Notes: generated by a model not told the origin, from the letters alone. 64,000 nt of DNA from Phlebotomus papatasi (GCF_024763615.1 NC_077223.1:55428627-55492626); one strand, 5' to 3'. Positions 12,836 through 25,689 are shown, numbered from the stretch's first letter. Program-made: numbers and translations.

Positions 12836-15540
12836 CAGTGCCGGACAAAATTGTACCAATGTTTCAAAATTCTCTATAAAGCACTTAATGTCTCAAGATC
12901 TAATTTACATTTTGACTGAAACTTTTTTTTCTTAGATAGCTTTGTTATAAAGCTACAAATTGTGCCTTATTAGAATTTTTTAGGAGAAGGACTAATATTT
13001 TTTTAGAGCCTTTTAAAAAAAGAATGCATTGGTACAATTTTCTCACTTGTACCTAAACGCTACTTTTTGTTCTAAATTTTAAATAAATTTTATTTTATGA
13101 ACTATTTACGTAAAAAGAATTTAATATAATGACTTCCGGCTGTTTTATTAATGCATTTTGCATGAAAACTTCCGGAATTTATTCACTTACAACCCAAGTA
13201 ATGGTATATTTGAATAAAATACGCTCTTATATGAATAAATGTATCAATAATGGATTTTTGTCCAATAAAATGGCTGGAAAGTATGACGCAGGCCATCACA
13301 GAGATGAGGCTACGTATCTAGGCGTGATTCAGTGGTAGGACTATCAAATCCGGACTCCAATCACAGTTTATTACCATTTATTGCTGTATTTGGGAGATAA
13401 AATCGCGTTCGGCGAGGTCTAAACTATTGGCTAACCTTTCAAACTAATCAAAATCGATACCCTAAGCAACATCAGGTTCAGGGTATGATAACTGAATCAT
13501 AAAATACTTGGCTGAATGACCGGTAAAGCAGAGAAAGAGAACGAAATGTAAAAGCAACTAACACAGTTTTCAACTACTTTTACAATTCGTCAATTAAACC
13601 GACATTTCTTAAGATTTTTCAATATCTTTTCGATCTCATGTGCTTATTTTACGTATTTTGCACTATAGGGGAAGTGCTTATAATTTTGGACAGTCTGCAT
13701 ATAAGCATCGATATCCTAAGTTTGAAGTGCCATATTTTCAATACTAATTGACTTTTCTTGTTACTCTCTTTTCAGAAGGATTGTTTAGAAACTTGGCAAG
13801 CTATTTATCATCTCATTTTTACTAAAATTAGTTTTAATACGTTTAAAAATGAATTGATATGTAGAGGTGAATTTGACTCTTATTTTGGACAACTTGGTTA
13901 TTAATTTTTACAACTTGTCTGTAAATTTGGACAGATAATCCGCCTCAACAGGATGCCCATTGTTCTTCATTTTATGAACCAATCTTACCAAGTCCTCTTC
14001 CTGGTCATGTAAGGGAAACGTGGAATGTCACAAGAAGCCCAGAAACTTTCCATATCATTCATTAAAGTGAGTTGACTTCGGTACTCCAAGTACGTGCGGA
14101 TTCGCTCATTCCCTGCCCTTTCCGGGAGCCTTTCAAGGCATTTCTCACTGCATCTCTTTCGTAGAGATGATGCTCCTTCATTTCTCCAGGCATTTGTCCA
14201 ACCTAGTCATCACAAAAGCTAAAACTTCACGAAATTTCGTGAGAAAAACACCTGTCCAAAATAAGAATCATCACCTCACTGGTGAATGTCTTAAAAAATT
14301 TCCCATTTTTCACACGAAAAATATAATTCACAAGGCAAATCTCACTTCAGGTCAAATGTACAAATCATCAGTAACGTGAATCAACACAATATTCAATGAA
14401 TATTCAATAATATCACTCAAAAACAGCGAACAAACTTTGTTGGTACTTCACCAAAACTAAATAAGACTGAAGTAAGCCACGAAGTTCTGTCATATTTCTC
14501 GTAAGCAATTGCTCACACTGAATTTTCAACAAAGCAATTTCAACTCAAATCATATTCAAATTTTAACGTATTTAGTGTTAAAATATTCCAAAAAGAACAA
14601 ATATTTAGATAGAATTCATTATTCATCAAATATTGGAATAAAAATCCATCATTTTAATCAATTTATTTTTAGTGTCCAATGTTATCCTCAAAGTGTCCAA
14701 AATAAGAAACTGGACAAAATTAGAAGCATTTCCCCTATTAAATATTTCCATGGTCTTACAGCCCTATCGTCCGATTTTGGTATTAAATTTTATGATTCTA
14801 CATCAGTTCGTAAAATCTTTATAAGTCATTTCGCTGCTTTTTTGCCTACACAGGGTATATAGGCTATTCAGCCGGGTAATTCATGGCTTAGTTATCATGC
14901 CCTGAAGCTGATGTTGCTTAGGATACCAATTTTGATTAGTTTGAAAGGCTAGCTAACAGTTTAGAGCTCGCCGAACGCGATTTTTTCGCCCAAACACTAT
15001 AATAAATGGTAAAAAAAAACCGTGACTTGATCCCGTATTTGATAGTCTTACCACTGGATCACGTCTAGATACATAGTCTGATCTATGTGATATGGCCTAC
15101 GTCACGTTTTGCAGCCATTTTGTTGGACAAAAATCCTTTATTGATACACTTTTTCTTATAAGAGCGTATTTTACTCAAATATACCATTACTTAGGTTATA
15201 AGTGAAAAAATTCCGGAAGTGTTCATGGAAAATGCATTAATAACAATCGGAAGTCATTATATTAAATTACTTTTTACGTAAACAGTTCATAAAATACAAT
15301 TTTAGAACAAAAAGTAGCGTTTGGGTACAAGTGACAAAATTGTACCAATGCTTCCTTTTTTTAAAACGCTATACAAAAATATTAGTCTTTTCCTAAAAAA
15401 TTCTAGTAAGGCACAATTTGTAGTTTTTTAATAAAACTATCTAAGAAAAAAAAGTTTTAGTCAAAATATAAATTAGATCTTGAGATATTAAATCCTTTAT
15501 AGAGAATTTTAAAACATTGGTACAATTTTGTTCGACACTG
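12836..15540 (+). mobile_element. Tc1/mariner-type foldback element copy 1 (CAGTGCCGGACAAAATTG)
   Basis: Ends CAGTGCCGGACAAAATTG and inverse, flanked by TA. The arms are ~650 bp of near-perfect inverted repeat around a short unique spacer. After removing the nested 1068-bp insert and TA, its length is 1635 bp; copy 2 (61531-63177) is 1647 bp and lies in the opposite orientation. No intact transposase. Confidence 0.85.
13668..14735 (+). mobile_element. 1068-bp TA element (GGGGAAGTGCTTATAATTTTGGAC), nested
   Basis: It interrupts the foldback element's spacer. The other foldback copy has the uninterrupted site (near 62340), so the TA duplication is proven. A second, longer copy is at 43514-45332. 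The open frame near the right end (14509-14862) is repeat sequence without recognised motifs. Confidence 0.85.
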
Positions 15541-15735
15541 TAAGTTTTATCATACACCTTCCTTAAGGAGACTTGAATTTAACTGTTTATTTTACTGTGA
15601 CTTTTAGTTTTATATTTTATTTCCAAACTTTATAACCACAAAGTCGCTATTTTCATCTGAAAACATATGACACATTGAATTTTGAGAATCTAAAAAAAAA
15701 TTCTAGATTGAGGAAAATAGTCTACTGAAAAGTTA

Positions 15736-17245
15736 TATGACGGTAAATTTCCTTTACGAGTATGTTACTTATAAATTTTGGAAAACTCCATCAAAATATA
15801 AAATAATATTTACAAATTTTGCCACTCTTCTCTACCATTACAAACTTAAATCAAAAGAAAGAATTTAATTTATTGCACTTTGAAAAAAAAATTAAATTAA
15901 ATTTCAATGATGGAATGGCCCCCGTCTTGAATACAAATACCAAATTTCTATGTCTTCCAGGCTCAATATTCGAATATAAGACAAAATTGATTTGACTTCT
16001 ATTGTTCGAACTAAATTATTTTCAATCAGTACATATAGAAATTTATGTACCCATGTTCACAGTAAGATAACATAAACTTCATTCTAAACGAAGTTGGAAA
16101 TCATGATAAAAAGTGTATATACAAATTTTCAACTCATACAATGATTTCATACGCAATAATGTATAAGTTTAACCATTGACAATTTTAATCAAAACACAAA
16201 TAGTGTATAGCGCTTTCATATAATTTTTATTAAACAAATAATCGTAAGTTTTCATATACCATTCGACTGAACTGTGTGTAAGGTTATTTTGTAAGTTTTG
16301 TAACACTATTCCTGAGACTTTTACACCAGGAGCAACGCGGCGAACATTCACTATTTGTGGAGTCACACATACAAATACTTCAATTAAATACGACATTCAG
16401 AGCTTTTATATCAGTGCCGTTAGTGAGCCAACACAATATCGCCCGGCGGATTTTTCTGGAAAGATGATGAAGCATTTTTTTTTAAATAATGATTCACAAA
16501 AGAATTTTCAACTTAATTTAGTATTGCAAAAGATAAAACAAAAAAATAAATAAAATCAAATTTTTGTAATAAAAAATAGTACGATTGTTTAGTAGACCAA
16601 TAGTAGGGAGAAGTGGGGCACTTTTGAATTGCGGTACTTCTGAAATTGAACTTCTTTCTCCGATTTAAAAAAAAAAAATTGAGACCCATCATAATGTAAT
16701 TTAGCTTCACACAACCGATTCATAGAGCTACAGTGGGTGTCAATAGTTTGTTGCCTGATGCATGTTTGAGAAATCTAGTGAAAAAAATGATAGAAAAAAT
16801 TACTTTTCCAAATTTTTCTTTTTGCAGATGAGTTCCCTGTAATTCCCTGTAAATGGTGGGTTTGTACATTTTTAAAGTTGTCAATAGTAAATATATGTAA
16901 ATAAAAGTAATTATAGATAACAAAAAATAATTTGTTTTTTAATAATTTATAATTTAGGTTAAAAATGGCATACTACGAAAAGTTAAAAGGTGGAAAATTG
17001 TCCAGAGATACTGTTGGAATGAATTTACGTCATTAATTGCCAAATTTTATGGAAAATCGTGTCAGTGTATACATAAAATACTCAAAATTTATGGTAAAGA
17101 CGTACGAGTACCTTCGGAAAACTGTGTGTGCGAACTGTAGTCGAGGGGAGATGTCGATCAGTTGGTGTGTGTCTAGGATGGGGAAATGGAAGAGGAAGAA
17201 GAAGTGAAGTGTGAAATGGCGGCTAATTATCCGAAAGGACATGTA
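15736..17245. other. Intergenic, no gene supported
   Basis: AT-rich. A minus-strand TATAAAAG at 16410-16403 precedes a 75-codon minus frame (16169-16396) of unknown meaning. Nothing else is recognisable. Confidence 0.5.
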
Positions 17246-17571
17246 CAGTGCTGTCTCGCTATATGCACAGTTTGGGTACTTTTTTTGACAGTTCTCTCTC
17301 TGAATATGCACAACTTTTTTTGAAATTCCCAACGGTTTTTTTCTTTCTTTTAAAACATTATTATTTTTTATTGTTCTAGAATTCCCCGTGTTATTTTAAC
17401 TATAATATGAGATAGAAAAAATAAAATTAAGATATTTAAAAACGAAAAAAATTAGTTACCAAGAAAATAATTTTCTTTATTACTTTGTCAAAATGTAAAC
17501 AAATTGATTTTGAATGCAACCGACACAAAAGCTGTGCATATAGAGAGTGTGCATATAAAGAGACAGAACTG
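17246..17571. mobile_element. 326-bp TA-flanked MITE, CAGTGCTGTCTC termini
   Basis: Ends CAGTGCTGTCTCGCTATATG and, inverted, CAGTTCTGTCTCTTTATATG lie between TA dinucleotides. Tc1/mariner-type. Confidence 0.8.
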
Positions 17572-17918
17572 TACAAGACTTTCATGTGAAAATTGATAAT
17601 TAAAAAGATATAATAATCGAACCAAGAGGAAGTGTTTCAGTGAAGTAGTATTCCCAGGACGGGTAACCACACCCCATATAGGTCCTCTATATTATTTAAT
17701 TTTTATTATTTTCACTTTTCACATATTTCTTGTTATTATTTCAAACCAATTTTCAAGCGACAAAACCTCTTAAAAGTTAACAGGTTATGAGCTCTCGCGC
17801 CAACGAGAAGTTTGCTACACAATAAATTAGTATTTCATCGCTTTTATCCAGTTTTTCCAACACTTGCAATACTCGAGAACCTCAAAAAATATCAAAATAT
17901 TAGTAATATTTGATAAAT

Positions 17919-17995
17919 GTGTAGCTCAGAGGCAAAATGACACATATCCTATGGTTAAAGCATAGGATATGGTTCATTTTTCCTCTGAGCTCCAC
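17919..17995. repeat. Palindromic hairpin, copy 1
   Basis: AGCTCAGAGGCAAAATGA and CATATCCTATG pair with their complements around a 6-nt loop. A second copy is at 48855-48933. Confidence 0.75.
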
Positions 17996-18211
17996 AAATA
18001 ATTGCAATATTCGCAAAATTTATATTCTGGATTAAATCGTGAAATTTTCTTTGGTCTTTATAATAAAAGCCATTCAAATGTCCATTACGGCTGTCAAACT
18101 CCAGATAAAAAATGCTAGCATTTTACACCTATTTCGTATTCCATTTCCACTTTTTAGTTTTTGATCCATTTTTTTTTATTTTATAGAAGAGTTATTAACT
18201 ATTATTAACTA

Positions 18212-18638
18212 GGGTAAGTGTGCCAAATTCCGGCCAGCTTCCAATTCCGGCCACATTTTTTGCTCCTCGAATTTCCATGAATTTTTAGGTTTTGCATACT
18301 CTAGAGATTATACAATGCAAAAGAATAACAAAAAATGTAGCTTCGACAAACGAGATGACTTGAAAAAGATATTGAAAGAATTCCCGAAGAGCAAGAAACT
18401 ATGAGAATGAAGGTGGCCGAAATAGGGCACCAAAGCTATGTCTATATTTTTATTCATTTTAAAATGTATTAAGAATAATTTTAAAGTAAATAAAGACGAT
18501 AAACTGTCTAAAAGATTCTAAGCAACACTCTTAAAGTAGAAGGAATGAAAAAAATCAATTTCTATTATACATGTTACATTTCAAACTTGAGACTTTGGCA
18601 CTTGCATGCAACTATGCCGAAATTTGGCACACTTACCC
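18212..18638. mobile_element. GGGTAAGTGTG MITE copy 2
   Basis: 427 bp, TA-flanked, same ends and body as the copy at 10433-10854. Confidence 0.85.
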
Positions 18639-19798
18639 TATATTAGTTATGAACTAGTTATTGCCAAATTGAAGACTATACATATTTGCAGCCAAATAAT
18701 AGCTTATCTATTGTCGTAAAATCAGCCGGAATACTTTTGACAAGCAAAATGATGACGTCACACGGTCGAGTTATGCGGCTCTTATCCTGACTAAATTGAA
18801 AAATGAGTGTGATTCTGTTGTGACGCATTTTGTGCATCACAACTCGGTTTTCAAATATTCTTGATCGCGCTGGTTCTTTCGTGAAATATCAAGAAGAAAC
18901 ATGATAGATCATGTCTAGCGCCGCGAGAATTTTTCTATCCAATTAGTCCTTACGAAATTTATAGCCCAGAGACAAAGTAACACCTTGAAGCCATTAGGCA
19001 GGTGTTCGTAAAATCACGATGGGCGAGATATGAGGAGTGACCAAAAAGGGGTGCATTTGTTGGCTTAAGCAAATAAAGGCACCCTCTATTTCTGGAAAAC
19101 TCGTAAAGTGGGTGATCTATGGTGACAAGCTTTTAAGATTACCTTCTCTTCGAGACGGTCGTAAAATTAGAGCTCGCGCCAAGAAAGCCATAAAATCCTG
19201 AAAAAATGGGGACAAGGATGGCAAACGATCAAAAAGGTGTGATCCTCGATCATCTCAATTAAGCACCCCCTTTCTTAAGGATATAGAAAGTGTTGGAGAA
19301 AACTCTAGAGATAGCGAAAGTGGATAGTTGGATATTTTGAAAGGCACTTAACGATCGTCTCCAGACGATCGTTATCTAGAGGTTCGTCCTGAATCACTAA
19401 TTGGACACCTTCCCATGGGAAATAATGTCGAATAGAATTAGGGTGCGAGTGGAGGATTTCAGTATAAAAAGGGTAGCTAGATTCAAGAGGTTGGTTCAGT
19501 CACTGTGTAAACGTAGTCCATGCCATTGGGCAGTGTAACAATCTTCCTTAATGAAAAGTGTAGCAACTCAAAAAAAAATAGTTTAATTGAGGAAACAACA
19601 TCATATGGATCCGGAGGCAACAAGGTGGCCTCAGTTGGGGTCACCACAATTTTGCTTTATTAGAAAAAGCGCTATAACTTTGGGAATAATTTCACAGGGA
19701 AAGTAAAGGGTGTCAAGGAGTACCCGAAAAGCGAAAAAACAGATTTTGCAAAAAATCGAGTTGTTCGGGTCTTATTCTGAGTGATCGAATTAGCTTAT
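18639..19798. other. Intergenic stretch with a promoter-like site, possibly a solo LTR
   Basis: It is less AT-rich than its surroundings. TATAAAA at 19463 and TCAGT at 19496 form a core-promoter-like pair. No LTR boundaries or coding frame were found, so identity is open. Confidence 0.35.
19463..19500 (+). promoter_or_regulatory. TATA box plus arthropod initiator
   Basis: TATAAAA at 19463 and TTCAGTCA with its A at 19498 are spaced ~35 bp. No downstream gene was recognised. Confidence 0.4.
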
Positions 19799-21049
19799 AA
19801 TAGCTGAGATTCTTTACAGGCGACCTCGAAAAGCTTACAACTCGGAGTTTTGATTTTTTTTATTGTGAATTTAATTTAGGGGCAAATAATCACGTCGAGA
19901 AAACTTTTCGCATTGTTTATCCCCAAAATTCAACTCACAATCAAATTGTATTTCGAATTACAAGAACTCCGAGTTGCATGCATTTTGATTCAGCAAGGAT
20001 GTATACTGAAAATGCTGTTTTTTTTTAGCTAACTGTGCTCGATAGGTAGTAATTTTCTATGTAAAATAGTTTGATTACAGAAGATCAACAAAATAAAAAG
20101 AAAGTTCATTAAAATCAATTCATAAACACTATAGATATTCACACAGATTTACACACTAGATATAGAGTCCAGTCAATTTCGATATGGTAACGGCTGGGGT
20201 ATAATGGGCGGGTGTGAGGACGGATGCAACCCATCGTTAGAAAAGTCTCCATCACAGATACAATATACTAAAATATCATCGAAATTGTTTTAACACTGAA
20301 AATGAAGTTCGGTCAAGATATTTTTGGATATAGATCAGTATATCCAAAAATATTAAAATATTTTTGGATAGGGTCGGATGAACGTCTGTTCGACAGGGAA
20401 CCCCTATTGACACTTTTGTCAAAACGTTGAAAATTTTTTAATGTATCTAGTAAAATATAAGTAATATAACGTTTTTTCTGTAATATACATTTTACTATAA
20501 ACAAAGTTCTGGATATTTCATATCCCAAATGGTACAAAGTAGGGTGTCAATAGGTGGTGACACGAGTTCTTAAAGTGTCAATAGACGTTCCTTTCACCCT
20601 ATAAATTTAAATATCACTATATCCCAAGTAAATATTTCTCGGCCACCGAAATGGATAAAATTGGCTCGACGCGATTCTTTATGGCTCCGGCACACCTTTT
20701 AGATCGGGAAAATTCCATGAAATCAAAATTCCCATCCCTTTCTTTCTCACACGTTTTGCATATGTCTGACTTATTCTTTTGCACTCCAAATTTGATTAAA
20801 CTAAATTCAAATTGGTCTGATGTTTAAATGAAGAAGAAGAGTTCGAAAGAGTGGGATAGACATATGCAAAACGGGTGAGAAAGAAAGGAATGTGAATTTC
20901 GACTTCATGAAATTTTCCGGATCAAAAAGGTGTGCCGGAGCCATTACCCCCAAAATTCAATTCACAATCGAATTTTCACGTATTCCGAATTGCAAACAGC
21001 CCGAGTTGTACGCATTTCGAGGTCGCCTGTAAAGAATCTCAGCTACCAT
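19799..21049. mobile_element. Inverted-repeat element, AGCTGAGATTCTTTACAGGC termini
   Basis: AGCTGAGATTCTTTACAGGC near 19802 recurs inverted ending near 21048, followed inward by CGACCTCGAAA on both sides. It encloses the smaller element at 20682-20946. No coding frame. Confidence 0.75.
20682..20946. mobile_element. ~265-bp MITE, ATGGCTCCGGCACACCTTTT termini
   Basis: Long inverted ends around a short centre. The terminal motif resembles the composite element at 9464-10939. Nested in 19799-21049. Confidence 0.8.
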
Positions 21050-21121
21050 TAGCTTATCTGGGCTTATCATTGGTCGATTTTTAGCGCATGATATCGTGAT
21101 CTATGAGTGTCAAGATGTGCA

Positions 21122-21452
21122 CAGTAGACTCTCGCAAATTCGGCTCTTTTAAGATCGGGCTACTTTTTAATTCGGACAGCGGTTACATTTGAAAAAAGTT
21201 TGTTGTCATTTTTCAAGTTTAATTATGATTATTAAATGAATCAAATATGCCCAAATTTGGCATGGTTTGTCTTAGTTTTGATGTGATTTTGCATTATTGA
21301 GGGATTTTCATGCAATTTACGTTATATATGAGTGTGTAAACTCAATATCTATATGCACATGAATAAAAAATCGTTGCATTTTGTCGCCCGAATTTCTGTC
21401 TAATTCGGCTGACATTTCGGTCCCATATGCCCGAATTTGAGAGAGTCTACTG
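21122..21452. mobile_element. 331-bp MITE, CAGTAGACTCTC termini, copy 1
   Basis: Ends CAGTAGACTCTCGCAAATTC and the near-inverse. Flanked by TA on the right and CA on the left (eroded). A relative is at 24204. Confidence 0.8.
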
Positions 21453-21572
21453 TAAATCCAAAACTTGGGCCCGATCCAACGAGGTCGCATTTCACCTGTA
21501 ACCACAAAAGCTGAGATTGTAAATAATCTCAGAGGGAAAAAACTTAGCAAATGCTTAAAATTATAAACACTC

Positions 21573-21948
21573 TAGCCGTACTCACTATGGCGTTGTTATC
21601 TCGTAATCTCCGTAATCTGTTATCTTGTTATAATTTTTCATTTATAAAATACATTAGCCGTACTCACTATGGCGCTGTTATCTTGTAATATCGTTATCTC
21701 GTTATCTCGTTATGTTCTCGTAATGTATTCTAGCCGTACTCACTATGGCGCTGTTATCTTGTAATATCGTTATCTCGTTATCTCGTTATGTTCTCGTAAT
21801 GTATTTTATAAATGAAAAATTATAACAAGATAACAGATTACGGAGATTACGAGATAACAACGCCATAGTGAGTACGGCTATTACGAGAACATAACGAGAT
21901 AACGAGATAACGATATTACAAGATAACAGCGCCATAGTGAGTACGGCT
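21573..21948. repeat. Self-nested MITE cluster, TAGCCGTACTCACTATGGCG termini
   Basis: The terminus AGCCGTACTCACTATGGCG occurs three times forward (from 21574, 21656 and 21732) and twice inverted (ending about 21880 and 21948). The order fits one short inverted-repeat element inserted inside another of the same family, with a duplication. Confidence 0.7.
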
Positions 21949-22284
21949 TCTATGTGAATTGGACTTATAAATAACTAAATTAGTAACAGATAAATTGTGC
22001 GAACTAATTTTATTGTATTGGACTATTTAAATCAGAGTTCGATCAAATGAAATTTGTGAAACAAAACGGACAGTTTCAACACTTTTTCGCGATTTTCAAA
22101 ACTTCAACAGATATGAACTGGAGCGAGCAAGGAGAATAATCTCGCATTATCAGAATGTTTGATTATAATAGTGGTTACACTTTTTGACGAATGAAAATAC
22201 GTATTTACAGCTATTTTTCTATTGACTTTTGTCCAAATCTAAAATAATAAATTCTATTAATGTCTATTGTAAATCACACGAGTA

Positions 22285-23101
22285 GGGTAAAGTAAGCTAA
22301 TTCAAAACCTGCTCCAAATGGAAATTTTTCGCTATTCCAAATGGAAACGTCATAGTTTTCATGATAAATACAGTACTAAATTATTATATTTATATATTTT
22401 CTATACCAGTTTCATTATTTATTTAATTTTGCTCCAAATAAAGCGAAAATCCATTTTTTTCGCTCGAAACTATCGAATTTTTCATCGATCGATCATGTTT
22501 TCCAATGAAAAACACAATAAAGTGACTATTGTTTATTCGTTTTGTTTAACATTTATGTCATTTCTGGCTAATTTTAGTTTAATTAAGTGCTAATCTTTAT
22601 TGTTAACGGTACGTGAAGTTTTCAAATGAAATAATTGCCTATTTCGTGAACAAAAAGGGTTTTTCTGAAGTGTCTGCAAATGCTTCAATAGGAAACCCCG
22701 GAAATATAATATTTTTGGAGAGAATTTCTTATTGTTTTAGATGGGAAAGGAGAAAAGACGAGAAATAAGAACAAATCCTGTATTCTGGAGCAACTCAACA
22801 AGGTTTTGGAAGCCTTTCGTGGCGGTTTTACTTACACTGTTTGCCTCCAATTAGAAACTTTCCCTTGTCTCCATTTGGATTAATTTGTTTCCAATAGACG
22901 CATTTTACGCTCGCGTGTTTCTCTTGTATTTAAGAGGTTTTCAAATTGTATCTACAGAATTTTCACTAAACAGTAGCATTCTAGAAGAGTCAAGGAGAAA
23001 ATTTATGTAATTCTTTTCAGAAAAAAATATAAACTTAATGTGTTGAATCTTCTATCAAAATGAAAGCGTCTGGAAATTGTTTTGAATTAGGACATTTACC
23101 C
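22285..23101. mobile_element. 817-bp TA element, GGGTAAAGTAAGCTAATTC termini, copy 1
   Basis: TA-flanked. The left end GGGTAAAGTAAGCTAATTC resembles the inverted right end GGGTAAATGTCCTAATTC. Copy 2 (32216-34395) carries nested insertions, and an inverted fragment is at 31768-32135. Confidence 0.8.
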
Positions 23102-24203
23102 TAGATCTAGATAAACATCTCTAAAATGGATTTTATCTTGAAAGACAAAGTATACAACATTTAATTTAGAATGGCATATGCAAATCCAAGTGTGTCAATT
23201 TATTATTTAAATGTCCACTCAAATAACTCTGTCTCTTCATTTAATAAAATTTAAATTAATGTCAAAATACAAACGCCTCTTTAATCATTCAGAGAGAAAT
23301 TCAACAGTAAATAATACAAGATAATTATAAATTTGATGTCTATTTTTTTCCGGCAAAAATTAATATTTAAAAGAAAACTGTGAGTTTAATAATTCTTTTA
23401 AGTTAAAACTGAACATAAGGACTTTTTATATCAAATGTATAAAGTGTATATGGGCCGTAATTTTTTATTTTAACAATTTAAAATTAATATTTTTACGTGT
23501 AATTTATCAACACTTTGCGGCAATCGCGGCTACATTGGGCGCCATCTTTCACATTTTTGTTAGACATCACACTCTATCCAATTTCTCTCCAAAAAAAGGC
23601 ATGAAAAGTTAACAGACCCGAAATTTCTTTAAAAACAAATCAACCAACATGATTTACGGATGCTTTTATATTTATTCCCGTGTTACTTACTACGCAAGTT
23701 TAGGAGATATTTCTTACAATGCTTTACTAGTCGCCTGCTCAAATGTCACTGCTTTCCTCTTCTTCATCAAACTATATTTTTTTTGCGAAAGCTATACCTC
23801 TGCCTCTATTAGAAATTTCTAGAACTACACAAATAGAGTGTGAAGTCAGTCACATTCCCATATACGCTCATTTCACCCTATAGCAACAGATGCTGAAATT
23901 CCATTGGAAGTTTAACATCAAATTCCGCTCATTTTATGGAATTTGACGCTAACTTTCCGTAGTCTTTTCTATGGAGTTCTTCTCCTTCTTCGCTTTTAGG
24001 CCGGATGTCGCGGATGTTCTATGAAGATCTGTTGCGCGGACCATGGATCCATCCCCATAGCAAAAGAAAGCGGAATAGGAATAACAAGTGAAAAATTCTT
24101 CGGAATTTTCCAGTATTTTTCCTTAAAAAAATCCATGGAAATTTTCCATAATACGTTCTAAGGAAAATTTAATGGATTTATGCTGGAATTTTTATATACA
24201 ATA
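23102..24203. other. Intergenic, nothing recognised
   Basis: Includes a slightly GC-richer patch at 23510-24060 with no supported exon or promoter. Confidence 0.5.
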
Positions 24204-24887
24204 CAGTAGACTCTCTCAAATTCGGGCATATGGGACCGAAATGTCAGCCGAATTAGAAAGAAATTCGGACGACAAACTTTATGAAAAGCAACGATTTTTT
24301 ATTCATGTGCATACAGATAATGAGTTTATATGGTTTATATACAATCATATAATATCGTAAATTGCATGAAAATCCCTCAATAATGCAAAATCACATCAAA
24401 ACTATGACAAACCATGCCAAATTTGAGCATATTTGATTCATTTGATAATCATAATCAAACTTGAAATATGACAACACACTTTTTCAAATGTAACCGCTGC
24501 CCGAATTAAAAAGTAGCCCGATCTTAAAATACAGTAGAGTCTCCTAAATTCGAACGCTCGGGGGGTATTTTTGACATTTCTCACCTCCCAAATTCGAACG
24601 ATTTTTTCAAAACTAACGAAATTTGTGTCAGATTAAATTGTACTTTGAATCAAATTCTCGTACTTTCTCGCAAGTTTTAGTGGTAACATACTTCCTTTTC
24701 ATTTTATACTATAATAATGTATGTAAACATTCAGGAAGAAGCACATAAATATGATTTTCATTCACCTAGAATACGAACTTTCTAACATAACCTCACAATT
24801 GACATTTTGAATCCAAACGGCGTTCGAATTTGAGAGATTCAGATTTGAGAGACTCTACTCTACTGTATAGCGAATTTGAGCGAATTA
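24204..24887. mobile_element. CAGTAGACTCTC MITE copy 2, interrupted near its right end
   Basis: Inverse of 21122-21452 up to 24531, then split by the element 24532-24865. A short remnant resembling the missing terminus follows. Confidence 0.7.
24532..24865. mobile_element. 334-bp TA element, CAGTAGAGTCTCCTAAATTC termini
   Basis: TA at both flanks (24530-24531 and 24866-24867) and inverted ends. It sits inside the right terminus of the element starting at 24204. Confidence 0.75.
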
Positions 24888-24900
24888 CCTTCATAATTAA

Positions 24901-25689
24901 CACTTCGAAGAACCCTAACTAAAAGTGTCACGGAAGGACCAAGTGGCAGCCGCTGCCACTTATCGGATTTTACATAATATTTTAATATTTTTACATATAT
25001 TTTAACATTCGGAGCCTCAGTCAGTTCTTTTCTGGTGTCTGAATCAGAAATTTCACCTCCTTGGGTACTGTATCTAAAGATTTTTAACCATTCGATGTTT
25101 TCATTTTTATCAGAATCATGGCGTCAGGGAAAGTGGTCTGCCTTTGAATGCGGCAGCCTTTGAATATTTCAATTTTTCTCTTATTTTTCAAAGCAAAAAT
25201 TCTACATATGAACAATAGTTAATACTATTAACTATTTTCTATTAACTTCGCTTAACAAAATGGATTTTGAGCTTTGGTAAATAAGAGAAAAATTGAATAA
25301 TTCCCATAATTATTCATATTTCATACATATTTCCCAATTCAATATTTCCCATAATTCTTCTCAATAATTTGCAAAAACACTTTCAATTTGTTCTTTTAAG
25401 GCTTTTATACACTAACAATCAAGAAAATTACATCTGCAGAACGTCAAACTGCCATATAAAATGCATATGGCAGCTACTGCCACTTGGTCCTTCCGAGTGC
25501 AGTTTTTTGTTTTTGCAATATATTTACATTAATATTTAATTTTTATTAAAAATTTTATAACGAAAAAATAGCCAGATAAATTCTGCACGCATTCAATCGG
25601 GTCTCCAGGCGAAATAATATATTCTTCACTATAAAGAATAAAATTGAAAATTAAATTGGCAGCGGCTGCCACTAGGGTCCTTCCAAGTG
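24901..25689. mobile_element. 789-bp TTAA element (CACTTCG...AAGTG), copy 1
   Basis: Flanked by TTAA at 24897-24900 and 25690-25693. The subterminal inverted motif GGCAGCCGCTGCC is present at both ends. Copy 2 is at 47770-48788. TTAA targeting is piggyBac-type. Confidence 0.82.

Larger units (their letters stand above)
12639..15735 (+). repeat. ~195-bp direct repeats flanking the foldback element
   Basis: 12639-12835 and 15541-15735 are nearly identical. Both start TAAGTTTTATCA and end ACTGAAAAGTTA, and they abut the transposon exactly on both sides. Confidence 0.85.

Noticed and set aside
14509..14862. 117-codon open frame
   Set aside because: Lies in a TA element; the sister copy (45112-45339) differs in frame length and neither shows conserved motifs.
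16169..16396. 75-codon minus frame behind a TATAAAAG
   Set aside because: The TATA box is only ~8 bp from the first Met, no splice support and no recognised domain; kept only as a remark.
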